Assembly (NCBI GenBank): GCA_928212115.1
Contig: CAKMRJ010003334.1
Location: forward strand, 17,717,718 to 17,781,717
DNA: 64,000 bases
Direction of reading: 5' to 3'
Source of the DNA: Lactuca virosa
Lineage: Eukaryota; Streptophyta; Magnoliopsida; Asterales; Asteraceae
Part shown: piece after piece, positions 23,005 to 34,815 of the stretch
Numbering within the stretch: the first letter of the stretch is position 1
Layout of the letters: the number at the start of each line of letters is the position of its first letter
The notes under the pieces: generated by a model
Databases searched by the model: none
What the model saw: only the letters and a program-made list of their open reading frames with translations
Told to the model about the DNA's origin: nothing
Translations under genes and position numbers: made by a program

Positions 23005-23225
23005 TTTTGTTCAAAAGAAACCAACAAAATCACAAATCTTTTAAGGAAACCAACCCAATTCATTAACAATATTCAATCTAGATTTTACACACCTTTTGAT
23101 GAGGTCAAGATCCTGGTCATTGACATAACCTCCTTCAACAATCCCTGGTGTGTCAATGATGTTCAATATGAACCCAGATCTCTCACGGTAAACCATCACA
23201 GGTCCTGGGACATCTATCATTGATG
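23005..23225 (-). pseudogene. TOC34: TOC34-like GTPase fragment, upstream part
   Basis: Exon 23093-23225 (AG acceptor, GT donor) encodes VPGPVMVYRERSGF then LNIIDTPGIVEGGYVNDQD and LDLIKR; NIIDTPG is the G3 GTP-binding motif of TOC34. The next exon begins FLLN at 23021 and is cut at 23005 by the chromovirus. Its acceptor reads TG instead of AG, so this intron could not be spliced normally. The P-loop exon (GVGKSS) that should precede is absent; instead PP2C-like exons lie upstream. Confidence 0.85.
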
Positions 23226-23462
23226 CTAAAGAATGTTAGAAAAGCAATCTGTGGAAAAGATAGACATTAGAGCATTTGATTTAAACGATTTCTAACAGTT
23301 GGTTGTCCTTGCCATGAAACATACACATGCTGCGTCTTTCATTCCTTTCTGAATGCTCCAACACAAAATCCTGCAGCTGCACCACCTACATAATACCAAT
23401 ATGTATTGTAACCATAAATAATAGCCAACATACTTAAAACAATCATAGCTTAATTCATATAC

Positions 23463-23740
23463 CTCGGTGCCCATCAAAGATTCCAAACATATGGACATCT
23501 TTTTGATTCTCCACATGAGGCATAAGAAAGTGAGTATCCTCCATGGACTCCCTTCTTCCACATGTAGCAAAGGAACCCCATGATAGAACTGGAAGATACA
23601 CTGAAGAATTATCCGCCTCAATATTTTGATTTTTCACACCTAGACCACTGCCATTTCCATTTGCAGTCTTCAAAATATTTTCACCTTGAACAAACCAGTT
23701 GATGTTCTCTTTATAAGGTTGGATTATCTGAGCAACCTCA
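23463..23740 (-). pseudogene. Protein kinase/PP2C-like gene fragment
   Basis: PP2C proteins are Mg/Mn-dependent Ser/Thr phosphatases. The minus-strand exon encodes QIIQPYKENINWFVQGEN, then VLSWGSFATCGRRESMEDTH and FLMPHVENQKDVHMFGIFDG with HRG. GRRESMEDTH and FDGHRG are the first two metal-binding PP2C motifs. The sequence most resembles the plant protein that fuses a kinase domain to PP2C (Arabidopsis At2g40860 type, from memory). A GT donor closes the exon at 23461-23462; the following exon (from about 23385) gives GAAAGFC and soon hits a stop. The rest of the phosphatase is missing, so this is a fragment upstream of the TOC34 piece. Confidence 0.8.
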
Positions 23741-25489
23741 GGTTCTCGGTTTCCTCACTTCACATGTTGTAAGCTTCTACATGATAAATGATAGTTGAAA
23801 AAGATTTGAGAAAATTATGGCCTGATTTCAAGAAGTAAGAAGTGTAAGATTGATTTGTGGTGGGTGCAGTTTAAAGACTTTAAGCCGGAGAAACTTTTTG
23901 ATGTTCTCAATGAGTCCTTCACTTGCAAGAGCCTCTGTCACCTGTAAATGAAAATTTCATAGAAAATTTCACATTAGTTAAATGTGGAGTAGAACATCCC
24001 ATGTCACCTTCTTCTCTATCCACCAAGCCAATATTGAAAGTATGAATGAAATCGATATAAAATAATAAGATATAAATTAAAAAATAAAAAACAAGTTTCA
24101 TGCCGGTTACAATGATAAAAAGATGTGGACTTGTCTGTCTAGGTAGGTTATTGATGCTTTACCATCCCATATGTGAATGCCCTTATCTTGCAAGACCTGA
24201 TAACCATATAAATAAAAAACTAAGACAAAAAAACAATAAAAATAAAAAAATAACTTTAAGAAATGCACATTCCTTGGTGTAATTTGTTGTAAAAAAAGGA
24301 CATTTTTGTTGTCAAAATAGTCAAGATATGATCTAGTAACAGTGGTCATTTTTTGCTGTTAAAATTATCACTTTTTGGTGTCAAAATCGCTATTATTTTC
24401 TGTTGTTAAATGTTAAGGATATATTTCAATCAGACTTATTGCAAGGCTTTAACTTAATAAAAAGGAGAGCAAACAACAATTCAAGTTCTAAAAGAATAAT
24501 AAAAAGGAGGGTTGTAGAAACGATGACCTCGTGATACAGTAAAAAACCTTTGTCAAAGAAAACTTGCATTGTAATATAACTTTTAGTCAACATAAGTAAG
24601 AAATATCATATGAATTCTTTCCTATAGAGAGAAAAACCTTTTTCAAAGCATCGTTTCCCCAACCAATAAATCAGAATGCAAACAAGTTGTTATATTCACA
24701 AATATTGAATTAAACCCCAATTTAACAAGGATTCATGCATCTTATATTCTCCTTCAGTTATTAAACAACTTATGTTTATGCCTAATTGACATAATTCTTC
24801 CAATCCTAAGCAGATTTAATATCCTAAACAGATTTATGATACCATTTAGAGAAGGTCGAACATAAACATTAACCTAGAAACAACTCTGATTTATGGAATC
24901 AATTGAAGTTTTCTGAAGAAAGAATCATTCAACAGAAAATAGAGAACAGAAAAGGGATAATAGAGAAGGGCGAAGAAATATCAAGAAAAAAAAGAGAGCG
25001 AGAATACAGATGGTTGAGAATGAGCAGTAGAGATGGTCCAACAACTTACCTGATGGGATGAAGAACGAAGACATCTTGGATGGAAGATGGAAAAAAGGAG
25101 ACCATGGGAGGAACAACGAATGCCTCTTGTAACTTGATTTGTGGAGGAGGCAAGGCAACTTGTACCTTACACGCTGCTTGAATTGGACCTATCTAGGGCT
25201 TCATTTTTTCAGAGACGATGGCATGGAGAAGTCACAAAACCCTTAATCCCCTTGTAAGCCCGACACATGTACAATGTAACGAGCCCTAATCGTAGTATTT
25301 GTGAGCGTGAAGAGTCGTAAATGGCTGGTTCTTGAATGAAGGCTTGTAAATTTAAGCAGTCGTCACAGTCTTAGTGAGGTGAGATGAGTGAAGGTCACCG
25401 ACAGAAGGCGAGCAGAGGTAGCGAACGTTGCAGAGAGAACTCCTTTGAAAAAGCCCTAGATAATGGTCCCTGCAACTTTGTTATAAGAT
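23741..25489 (-). other. Intron-like or unidentified sequence of the captured-fragment region
   Basis: Two exon-like minus stretches are visible: from the acceptor at 23942-23943 (VTEALASEGLIENIKKFLRL) and from an acceptor near 24202 (VLQDKGIHIWDG, with GT after it). I do not recognise either. They might be kinase-linker exons of the PP2C-type gene or other captured pieces. The remainder is AT-rich without signal. Confidence 0.3.
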
Positions 25490-25740
25490 AAATAGTCCGT
25501 GCGTTCATTTTAATAATTATAAAGCGACATGCTTGCACGACACGCTTCTTATAACAGGCGCCCTCCGTGTTTTTAATTTTTTTAGTTCAGACACTAATTT
25601 TAGGTCACGCAGAAATGCGTGTCTTAAATCCTTCAAAATTTGGGGGAGATGACATTATATTTAGGGTACACAGTTTTACGTATCGTAAATCACTGCGTGT
25701 CATGGTTTGCGCGTCATTAAAGGCCAATATTCTAGTAGTG
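25490..25740. mobile_element. CACTA-type right terminus and subterminal region
   Basis: The block ends TTCTAGTAGTG at 25740; its reverse complement CACTACTAGAATATTGGCC is a typical plant CACTA terminus. Inward lie repeated GCGTGTC/GACACGC and CGTATCGTAAAT motifs, as in CACTA subterminal arrays. It bounds the region that carries the PP2C, TOC34 and MLO fragments. No matching left end is in the window, so the carrier must start left of base 1 or has lost it. Flanking bases 25741-25743 are AAT, a candidate TSD. Confidence 0.6.
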
Positions 25741-26197
25741 AATATTGAGGTTATTGATTCTTCGTTAGTTGGAAAATCAGTGAATGAATGGAAAAGTATG
25801 CTTGAGAAATTAAAAAAAATAAGGAATGATCGAGAAAGTTGAAAAATATTAGAACGCTAATTGTTTTTAAATTCTTTTTAATGAGTTTAATGGTTGCTAG
25901 AAGAATAACCTTTTTGTATAAATCTTGGTTACAAAATTTTTGAAAGATTTAGTGGGCAAATAGAAATCCTTACCAATATAGTTAGTATGTTATAAACTTG
26001 AATAAGAGCAAAATTTCACTAAAAAACAAAGTTATTGTTGGTTTGTTTCCAGTTATACCCTCCTTACACGAGGTGTAGGAGGGACATCCATTGTGCAAAA
26101 ATGAAACATAAGAAGTTGTTTAGGGTTAAGCAAATCGAGATTGCTTATGGATCAAGCAATGCTTTTTATATGGCAGTTAGATATCAAGTAGGATTCT

Positions 26198-26203
<6 letters not shown>
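25741..26203. other. AT-rich spacer
   Basis: No coding or repeat signal that I can identify; ends at a (TA)n array. Confidence 0.4.
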
Positions 26204-26247
<44 letters not shown>

Positions 26248-26250
<3 letters not shown>

Positions 26251-27991
26251 AGAGAGAGAGAGGTAGGTTCATATGTGGATATACAATTATTGTGTGGATG
26301 TAGGGACTAATATGAACCAATATTTTAAAAGGGTATTATATTAAATTCGTAAACTCAATTAATTATTATACAATTTAAATCCCTATAAATTAGGAAAGGA
26401 ATTTTAATTTAAACCTTTATTTAAGGAATTTCAACTACATAACCAAAACCATCGATCAACATTTCTTATGTGTGCTTTTTGATTGTAGAAAAAAATCCAT
26501 CAGTCCTCAATCGATCGGCAAGTCGTCTCCTTCGTCTTCCTTTTTATGTCTCTTCCTCAAATGATTCTTGCATAGCAGCACCTCAATCGATCAACATGTA
26601 CCTCCTTAATCTTCCTCTATATGGCTTTTCCTCAAACAATTGACGGTGACATTTAGTATCGGAGATAACACGACATTTTGATTCATGGCGGTACCTATGA
26701 TATTTTTTCATTCCATTAACACCTTATTGCTTATGTTACGATTTTTTTCCTTCCTCACTATCAGGATCCGCAAAAGAATTAACCAATCTCCAAAATTGTT
26801 TCCTCTATCATGGCTGAATCGAGTATATAAAAACTATAAAAACCTACATTGATGTTTTATCAATAACAAATACACCTCCATCAAAGATTTCATACGATTT
26901 CGAGTGATTCCATTAAAGTCGGGCTCAATCAAGTTCCAGGTTAGTCTTTTCTTTTTCTGTGGAATTGTGAAACTATGTTATTCTATGTGTGTTTACAGAT
27001 TATTTGTTGATGTGAAGCTGTGAGATTCATGGAACTGACAAAATATTTGGTTTACTTGTTTTGTAATTTTTTTTAGTTATTTGTAAATATCTGGCTTACT
27101 TTTTTCTACGTGAAACGAGACCATGAGAACTATGAGATATATAATCTCTATCAAAGAAATAAGGGCTCAAAGCAACAAATAACAACTACTTTCATTGATT
27201 TGGCAATTTTTTTTCTTTTATAATAGATGTTTCTAATGGAATACGTTATTATAATGTTTATTTGGTATCTCATTCTTCAAGAATGTCTTGAATCTTGTTT
27301 GTGTATTTTACTTGGATAATGTTTATTTGGTATCTCATTCTTCAAGAATGCAAAATAAAAATTGTTCTTTCTAAGATTTTTCAATCTCATAGAATATCAT
27401 TATGGCAGAATTTGATATTATGGAAGTTATTCTAAAAGAATTTATGATCGCAGACATGAAGGTAATAAAGAAAAATGGTGCATGAAGGGGAACATGATGA
27501 TCAAGGGTCTAAAGGCTGGATAACAGTGTGTGGGATGAAGATAAACAACGGTCATTGATTTTTCTAAAAGAAAACAATGTTCATCGTCTTATTGCTTTCA
27601 ATATGTATCATCAACATATATTCTTTTAAAATGGATCAAATTTAATATTTTAGAATGCATCATCAACATATTCATATTTTTGTTTGTGTATTTTACTTCG
27701 ATAATGTTTATTTGGTATCTCATTCTTCAAGAATTCAAAATAAAAATTGCTCTTTCTAAAATTTTTCAATTTCATAGAATATCATTCTAACAGAATAAGA
27801 TCGTTTATGATTAAAAAAATATGTTCGGTTTGAATTAACTAAGAAAAATCATAATTTTTAAAATAAAAAAATCAATTATCCCTTAAAATCTTATAATTTC
27901 CATTTTTAAATATAATTTAATTTAGCAAAAATGCTTGGACCACAAAGGAGCCTTACATCCACACAATAGTTATAATCCACATTATAACTTA

Positions 27992-27995
<4 letters not shown>
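26248..27995. mobile_element. (TA)n-bounded inverted-repeat element, copy A
   Basis: Bounded by TA arrays on both sides. The left end contains TATGTGGATATACAATTATT then GTGTGGATGTAGGG; the right end, reverse-complemented, contains AATGTGGATTATAACTATT then GTGTGGATGTAAGG. The interior holds a 45-bp imperfect duplication near 26525/26600 and a 110-bp direct repeat (27297-27413 and about 27678-27800, starting GTTTATTTGGTATCTCATTC) with a shorter third copy at 27255. No coding capacity seen. Confidence 0.5.
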
Positions 27996-28053
<58 letters not shown>

Positions 28054-28075
28054 TATATATATATATATATATATA

Positions 28076-28418
28076 GGGAAATGATCAAATGAGAACACCT
28101 AAAAGGTTGAGAACGCGAGAACAAGTATATTCATTTGTGATTTCATGTATTTATTTGTGGAAAAATTGAAATGATCAAATGAGAACACCTAAAAGATTGA
28201 GAACGCGAGAACAAGTAAATTCATTTGTGATTCCATGTATTCATTTGTGGAGAAATGATAAATTTTTACGCACAATCAACATGAATATGCTTTTTCTCTT
28301 CGATTGAAATTAAAGGCGTAAAATTTATCATTCCTCCACAAATGAATACATTGAATCAGAAATGAATATACTTTGTTCTCGCGTTCTCAACCTTTTGGTG
28401 TTCTCATTTGATCCTACT

Positions 28419-28420
<2 letters not shown>
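28076..28420. mobile_element. (TA)n-bounded foldback element, copy B
   Basis: Between two long TA arrays. The left end has GATCAAATGAGAACACC, AAAAGGTTGAGAACGCGAG and AACA; the right end is its inverse. A second inner inverted pair surrounds AAATGATAAATTTTTACGC. The first 90 bp are duplicated in tandem (28083 and 28172). Non-coding and MITE-like, resembling rice Micron elements in sitting inside (TA)n. Confidence 0.75.
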
Positions 28421-28473
<53 letters not shown>

Positions 28474-28502
28474 ATATATATATATAGTAGAATAGCACAT
28501 AA

Positions 28503-28640
28503 AATTAAATATATGAATACTTATATGTTAATATCCACATTATAATTACTACAATACTATACACATTAAAATCAAAGTAGAATAATCGCATAAAAATGGT
28601 GTTCTTACGTTCTCACTTTATTTAGTGTTCTTATTTGAAC

Positions 28641-28705
<65 letters not shown>

Positions 28706-28746
28706 GACATTTGCATTGTAATTCGTTAAGATGGTCATGATTGGAA

Positions 28747-28796
<50 letters not shown>

Positions 28797-29134
28797 GACA
28801 TTTGCATTGTAATTCGTTAAGATGGCCATGATTGGAACTTTTTTTCAAACATTAGATTTAAAAAAAAAATTAAAATAGAATTCGATGTCTAACCGAATTT
28901 TCGTCAAGCTTATGTGACTTTTCTGTCGTTAGTCCTAAATTTATTACTAGTCAATAAATAATTTATCAAAATGATTATGGTCTATATGTTACAATTATTA
29001 TAAGTACAAATCAAAGACATCTTTTTTTATCATCTTGATAGTGCATGTAGAAAAACAAATAATAAAACGAAAATAAGAACACGAGAAATATAAGAAGAAA
29101 CTCTTATTATAATACAGAAAATTATTCAAAACTA
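28503..29134. repeat. Dispersed repeat, copy 1
   Basis: Near-identical to 43437-43970. Includes a single foldback-family end (TTCTTACGTTCTCACTTTAT), (TA)n and about 90 bp of copia LTR. This copy has an extra tandem unit of about 90 bp (ATATGACATTTGCATTGTAA.. plus TA array, at 28700 and 28791) that the other lacks. Confidence 0.85.
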
Positions 29135-29979
29135 TATTGCAATCGTTCATTTCTAAAGCACTCTCAAATATGATATCCTAAAACTCGATATCTATATATA
29201 GGCTTAATAGCAATCTAATTAAAATCTTACTCGATATATAATTGCCATATAAAAAGCATTGTTTGATCCCTAAGCAATCTCTTGTTCATTAGAAGCAACG
29301 ATGTGGATGAACCTTCTTGGTAAACGATATGGTTGAACCTTCTGATGTTACATCTTCGAACCCAACCGTTTTTAGATGAAGTACTTGTTCAATATAAACA
29401 ACGATGTAGATAAACCTTCTTGGTAAACTTGTAAATTTGGTTATGAGAGTCTGTAAACGAGCTTCTCTTACCTTGTCTATGTCTAGGTGGCGGATTTTGA
29501 TGGCTTCCCAAATTTCCTTCGTTGTGCTCGTCATGCCGACTTGCAGTCTTCGAGAATTTCTTGGAATAAGACGGCTATTGCTACATTATTTGTCTTGGCA
29601 TCCGTTGTTCCTAGATCGACAACACCTGAAGCTTGGTGAACGTTTAGAATGAAGCTTGGTGAACGTTTAGAATGACCTTCATACAAATCTCCTAATAAAT
29701 GTGGTTTGTTGCGGTGAGCATCAACACAAGAAACGAGAACAATGAGTTTTCCTTTGTACCTGACGGTCCCGAATTGTTTTCCCCCGTTCTTGTTATGATC
29801 GGTGAAGACATCCTCTATCGTCAAGCTCTCATACCAATTATAGAAAAACAACTGATAAAACGAAAATATGAACACGAGAAATATATGAACAAATTCTTTT
29901 TATAACACAGTAAATTACTCAAAACTGTATTACAATCGTTCATTTCTAAAACACTCTCATATCTAATACCCTAATACTC

Positions 29980-29990
<11 letters not shown>
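29036..29990 (-). mobile_element. Internally deleted Ty1/copia relic
   Basis: Two related LTR-like blocks (about 29041-29200 and 29838-29978, sharing AAAACGAAAAT, GAACACGAGAAATAT and CAATCGTTCATTTCTAAA) surround a short interior. On the minus strand a PBS-like TTGGTATGAGAGC (29825-29837) follows the right block, and a decayed gag follows (TTKEIWEAIKIRHLD, DKVREARLQTLITKF). No pol remains. The TA array at 29979 ends one LTR. Confidence 0.7.
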
Positions 29991-30015
<25 letters not shown>

Positions 30016-30019
<4 letters not shown>

Positions 30020-30366
30020 CTATATTATAAAGCATATTTAATTTTTCTTGAAATTTAAGAGGTATATGCTTGATAACTTAATGTACAAATCTGTTATACA
30101 CAAACCACTCATCTTTTTATGAACAAAAACTAATTATAGTAAAAAAATAATCAACGAAAATATTTAAGGAAGGAAACATCAATTATTATTTTTTCTTTTT
30201 TAACGTAGGTATGATGTTTGCCCAAATGTTGGACATAAAAATTTTCTAACATATCAGCTATAAAATTTATAGTCATTGAAACAGTCAAATAACATTTTCT
30301 GAATAAAAAAACCCTTCATCGAAACATTAATAATTGTCGTCACCGCTTTACGCGGGTGTACACCTA

Positions 30367-30367
<1 letters not shown>
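30016..30367 (+). mobile_element. Short non-autonomous Helitron candidate
   Basis: Ends CTAG at 30364-30367 followed by T, with a hairpin CACCGC..GCGGGTG a few bases upstream, as expected for a Helitron 3' end. The left side begins ACTATATTATAAAGC, common near plant Helitron 5' ends, but the expected TC is hidden in a TA array. No gene inside. Confidence 0.5.
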
Positions 30368-30430
<63 letters not shown>

Positions 30431-33041
30431 GGGACTGATTCAAATGAGAACCATAAAAAATTAAGAACCCTAAGAACCTCATTTAATTAGTAAATATTTA
30501 CACGATACTCTTATTAAACGTGTTAAAATCCTAATTTTTTGTGTTTTTGGTACGAATAGAGCAAACTTATAATGTTTACAGTCTAATACTTTCATTCGTA
30601 TATGCTCTCATATTTTAACACAAAACTTATATAAAATATAGATTTTCACAGTCCATTTACAGTTTAATGCAAAAAATTCACAACTTAATACAAACTGTTT
30701 TACAAGAGTTCACTAATTCAAAGAACTCAAAAACTCAAACTCTACCACCACATGCCGCCAGCAACCACCTGTATCAACATAGTTGCCGTCATTTCTTCCA
30801 AATCAGATTTGTAAATAAAGTCATGCATTAACAACTTAAATACTACATCCACGGTCTAATAAAGCCTATTAATTCGCTCTTTTTTAATTTAATGCAAAAC
30901 AATTATAAAAACTAGAGGATTCTTACAAATTTATACAACAAAAAAAATAAATATATTCATAAGAAAATTAACACAAAAATTTATTCATAAATCATTCATA
31001 TTATAACACAAATTATAAATAATTCACAGCAAAATGCAGTTATTCACAGTTTAAACATAAAATCCATAGTTTAGTGCAGTCAATTCATATTTTTAAACAC
31101 AAAAATCACAGTTTAATACAAAAACTTCACAGTTTAATATAGTCAATTTCACAATTTAAATAAATATTCACAGCTTAATGCAGTTAATTCAAAGTTTAAA
31201 ATAGAAAAATCACAGCTTAATACATAAATTTCACAGCTCATTACAACAAATTTACAGTTTAATACAAAAAATATAAATTCACAACCATAATATCAATTTG
31301 AAACTCTTAATACAGATAATTCACAATTTATTATACAAAATTCACAGCTTAATATAATAAATTCACAATTTAAGACAAAAAATTATATTTATAACCATAT
31401 TTTTTAAATTAAAACTTATATTTATATGTTAATATATGGAGGCATTTCTATATATTAAATTGTGAATTTAATATATCAAGTCGTGAATAAAATTCACAAC
31501 ATAATACACAATTCACAGTTTAGTATATAAAATTCACAGCTTAATATAATAAATTCACAATTTAAGACAATTTTTTTTATATTTACAACCATATTTTCAA
31601 ATTAAAACTTATATTTATAAGTTAATACATGTAGACATTTCTATGTATTAAATTGTGAATTTAATATATTAAGTCGTGAATAAAATTCACAACGTAATAC
31701 ACAAAATTCACAGTTTTATACAATACATTCACAACTCAGTTACAAGTATAATCTTATATTGCAGTGTATTAAAAAAACTCATTCACAGTTTAATACATAA
31801 ATAAATTATATCATATTTCAGAAGCAAACATAAAAAAATATAAATGAATTATAAAAGATAATAATTTATCTGAAATCAACGAAGAAGATGCTTACTCTAC
31901 TACCACCACCAGTATCAACACCACCAACTATCGTACACTGCTATCAACCATCACTATCACCAACCATCGGTGCCAACATCGCCAATACCCTTCCCTTTAA
32001 AATCAGATCTGGATAAAAAAAATCAGAATTCACAGTTTAATACAACATTTCAAACACTAATTCAAAACTTAATTCAACATTTTAGACACTAATTCAACAC
32101 TTAATACATCAAAAAATACACATTCATAGCTTTAATAACTTAGACAAATTAATACATAGGAAACACATATTCATAGCTTAATGACTTGACTTACCACATT
32201 TCATTGAGGCATTTCATCAAACACTTTGTGTGCCCCAGATACATCAGATCCATAATCACCATAAAACATCAGATCTAACCAAATATATAAGATTTTCATC
32301 ATCTCTGAAGTCAGGTGATGTTGTTTGTTTCTCCGGAGAGGTTTGACGGTAGTGGTTTGATGGAAAGAACATATCCATATCTTCAGAGGAAAAAAAACAA
32401 CCAAATTTCATAGGTCTGAGATGAAGAACACAAAACCAAATGTGCAACCTGAAGAACATGACACCAGATCTCGTCTAAACTCTTTCAATATTGTCGAACT
32501 CACAGATCTGGACATCGGTGGTGGTAGAAATCGTAACTCTGGACCGGAGCTTGCAGATCTAGACAACGGTACGGAAGATCTAGTGGTAGATCTAGTGTTC
32601 CGGTGACAAAAAGTGTTACATCTGAAGGTGGAGGCGAAACTGATGACAGATCAGTAAGTGGAGGTCTAGATCTGACCACATCTCAAAAGATCTAGACTAG
32701 AAACACATTCAGAGATGAGAAAAAATCACTAGAATCATTCAGATCCGGTTAGATCTGAGCAAAAAACACAAAAAAAAAAGTCATCGGAATTATGTCGTCA
32801 GAGATGACAGGCGGTGGACGGTAGATCTGAAGAGAAAAAAGCATGATTGGCTTGACATTCCGGCGAAGTTTAAGCGGCCGGCGACGGTGGTGCCGGCGGT
32901 GGTAGGTGGTGCTGGTAATAAGGAATGTGTATTCTTCAAAAATGGTGGAAGAGTTTGAAAGAATTTATCATTTGAAAAGATAGATCTGATTTAATGGTTC
33001 GTACGGTTCTTATTTTTTTTTTGTTCGCATTTGAGCCTTTA

Positions 33042-33043
<2 letters not shown>
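30431..33043. mobile_element. (TA)n-bounded inverted-repeat element, copy C (2.6 kb)
   Basis: Flanked by TA arrays. The left end has ATTCAAATGAGAACC and TTAAGAACCCTAAGAACC; the right end, reverse-complemented, has CTCAAATGCGAAC and ATAAGAACCGTACGAACC, so both ends belong to the family of copy B. Inside, 30640-31800 is filled with degenerate CACAGTTTAATACAAAA units, and about 185 bp is tandemly duplicated (31380-31565 and 31566-31750). A PPR gene scrap lies near the right end. Confidence 0.6.
32193..32268 (-). pseudogene. PPR protein gene scrap
   Basis: Minus strand encodes SGAHKVFDEMPQ, stop (TGA), then NVVS, the hallmark core of a plant PPR repeat. The TGA replaces the usual Arg codon and would fit a CGA to TGA change. 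Only about 25 codons are recognisable. It sits within (TA)n-bounded element C, which suggests capture. Confidence 0.55.

Positions 33044-33120
<77 letters not shown>
33044..33120. repeat. (TA)n microsatellite
   Basis: Right border of element C; TA array with one phase break. Confidence 0.9.
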
Positions 33121-33125
<5 letters not shown>

Positions 33126-34770
33126 TTCACAAACCTAGACACCACCATTTCATGTGTTGCATTATTGTTTATTAGCAGAAGGTCTCCATTTTTTCAAGAA
33201 CCGATTCATTTAAGCACAAACCCAAGATGAACATCTCCTACCTATCAAAATGAATTCAAATGTTTTTAGGATCAATCAGTATACATATTATCTTTGTTAT
33301 GAATCCAAGAATTAAAACAATAAAACTGCAAGATTAATATTATTACCCTTCTCTCCCTCTGCTGCAAAATGTTTTTGAAGATCCTTCTTTTCAATAGTTG
33401 CCTCGGTAGACTTCTACCTGCACATAGTAAAAAGACAAAAATACCCATCTCTATTTACAATGGAAAAAGGTTTTCTTCATCTCCTTCTTTTTCACCAGAA
33501 TCACTACAACTACTACATCTACAAGAGGAGTCATAACCTCCTTCAAATGGGTGCTTTTTATCTCCCAACACATTTTCAAAAAATACTGAAACTTGGAAAC
33601 AAAAGTGACATGAAATTTATGCATCTTGTTCTTCTTCCTCAATAGACTGAATCAACGATACAAGTGGTGTCATAAACTAATAAACAACACAAGAGGTGTC
33701 TTGAACTTGTAAATGACACAAGAAAATGTCCTAAAAAAAGACACAAGTTAAACTTATAAATGACAGATGTAGTGTTTTATAGTGTCTACAAGTGGTGTCT
33801 TACACCCATAAAAGATACAAGTGGTGTCTTGAACCTATAAATCTTGAAAAAGTAACGCTATAACTGAAGCTGTACTGGTAAAAATAAAGTAGATTATTTT
33901 AATAGGAAGAAACTATTGAGAGTATAATGACATAGTTGGTAACAAAAGTGAAGAAAGTTTAGCTTGTATAGTTTGATTTCTTACATTGGCAATGGCATTG
34001 GATAATGGTGAGTCATTTAGCTTTTATCCAGATTTGTAGGTGCTCTCAACTGCTCCAACTAGTTATTCTATCAAAAAAAGGATTTGTAAGATGATGATAA
34101 TAATTAAAAAGGTAGGAATACATAACACAATTTGTTTATTGAAGAAAATACCAAGTTTTAAAATCCAGCCAAAATACTCTTCATCCTGATCAGATGACGT
34201 CTCTCCTAAAAATAAAATCACATTATAAGGAAAATACAGAGGAAAGTATAATGCTAAAACTAGTTAGACTTTTAAAGTATAATGTCTTAAATAGGAAAAA
34301 GATTAAAAGTAAAATGTCTGATTGTGAAAAAGATATAGATATAAGAGATTAGATTTGCAAAGGGTCAGAAAAGTACAATGGACAAAAAATAACACCTGCA
34401 TATCTTCTATCCCTGTTAGAAAGTAAATGTTAGACAACTTTTTAAAAAAAGAAAGATTATAGTATCTAATATCTTACTTCAAATCTAATTTTTAATTTAA
34501 CAAATGTGTTAAAAGTAGTAGCATTAATTTATGTAAATATGTAGTCCGGCTATCAATTTAAGGAATTTTCAAAATGCATAATTAAATTAACATCTTATGT
34601 AATCAAGTAAGATTGATGAGTATCGATCTTACACACAAAGGATTCATCTTCCTATATGACACCCTCAAAGCTTCCATGCCATCATTGAATTGAATTCCTA
34701 AAATAAATAATCACAAACAAATGCAATAAGCAATTTCATTCCCATTTCTATTTCTATTTCTATTTCATGT

Positions 34771-34773
<3 letters not shown>

Positions 34774-34813
<40 letters not shown>
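34774..34813. repeat. (GA)n microsatellite
   Basis: Twenty GA units beside CCCATTTCTATTTCTATTTC; the paralogous site near 38420 has only GAGAGAG, showing expansion in one copy. Confidence 0.95.

Positions 34814-34815
<2 letters not shown>

Noticed and set aside
23272..23385. Continuation of the PP2C domain after HRG.
   Set aside because: After GAAAGFC the frame gives a stop and no PP2C motif; I could not support a second phosphatase exon beyond the first few residues.
25567..25842. 91-codon plus-strand ORF.
   Set aside because: It runs across the CACTA terminus and has no recognisable motif; chance ORF.
26035..26310. ORFs rich in YIYIYI repeats here and at 7371, 27906, 28605, 32936, 49295.
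   Set aside because: They are translations of (TA)n arrays.
28076..28420. Possible CRISPR-like or tandem array because of the repeated GAGAACGCGAGAACA phrase.
   Set aside because: The copies are inverted and tandem ends of a foldback element; no regular spacers, and this is eukaryotic DNA.
29437..29905. Plus-strand ORFs over the copia relic.
   Set aside because: Antisense shadows of the decayed gag and LTR.
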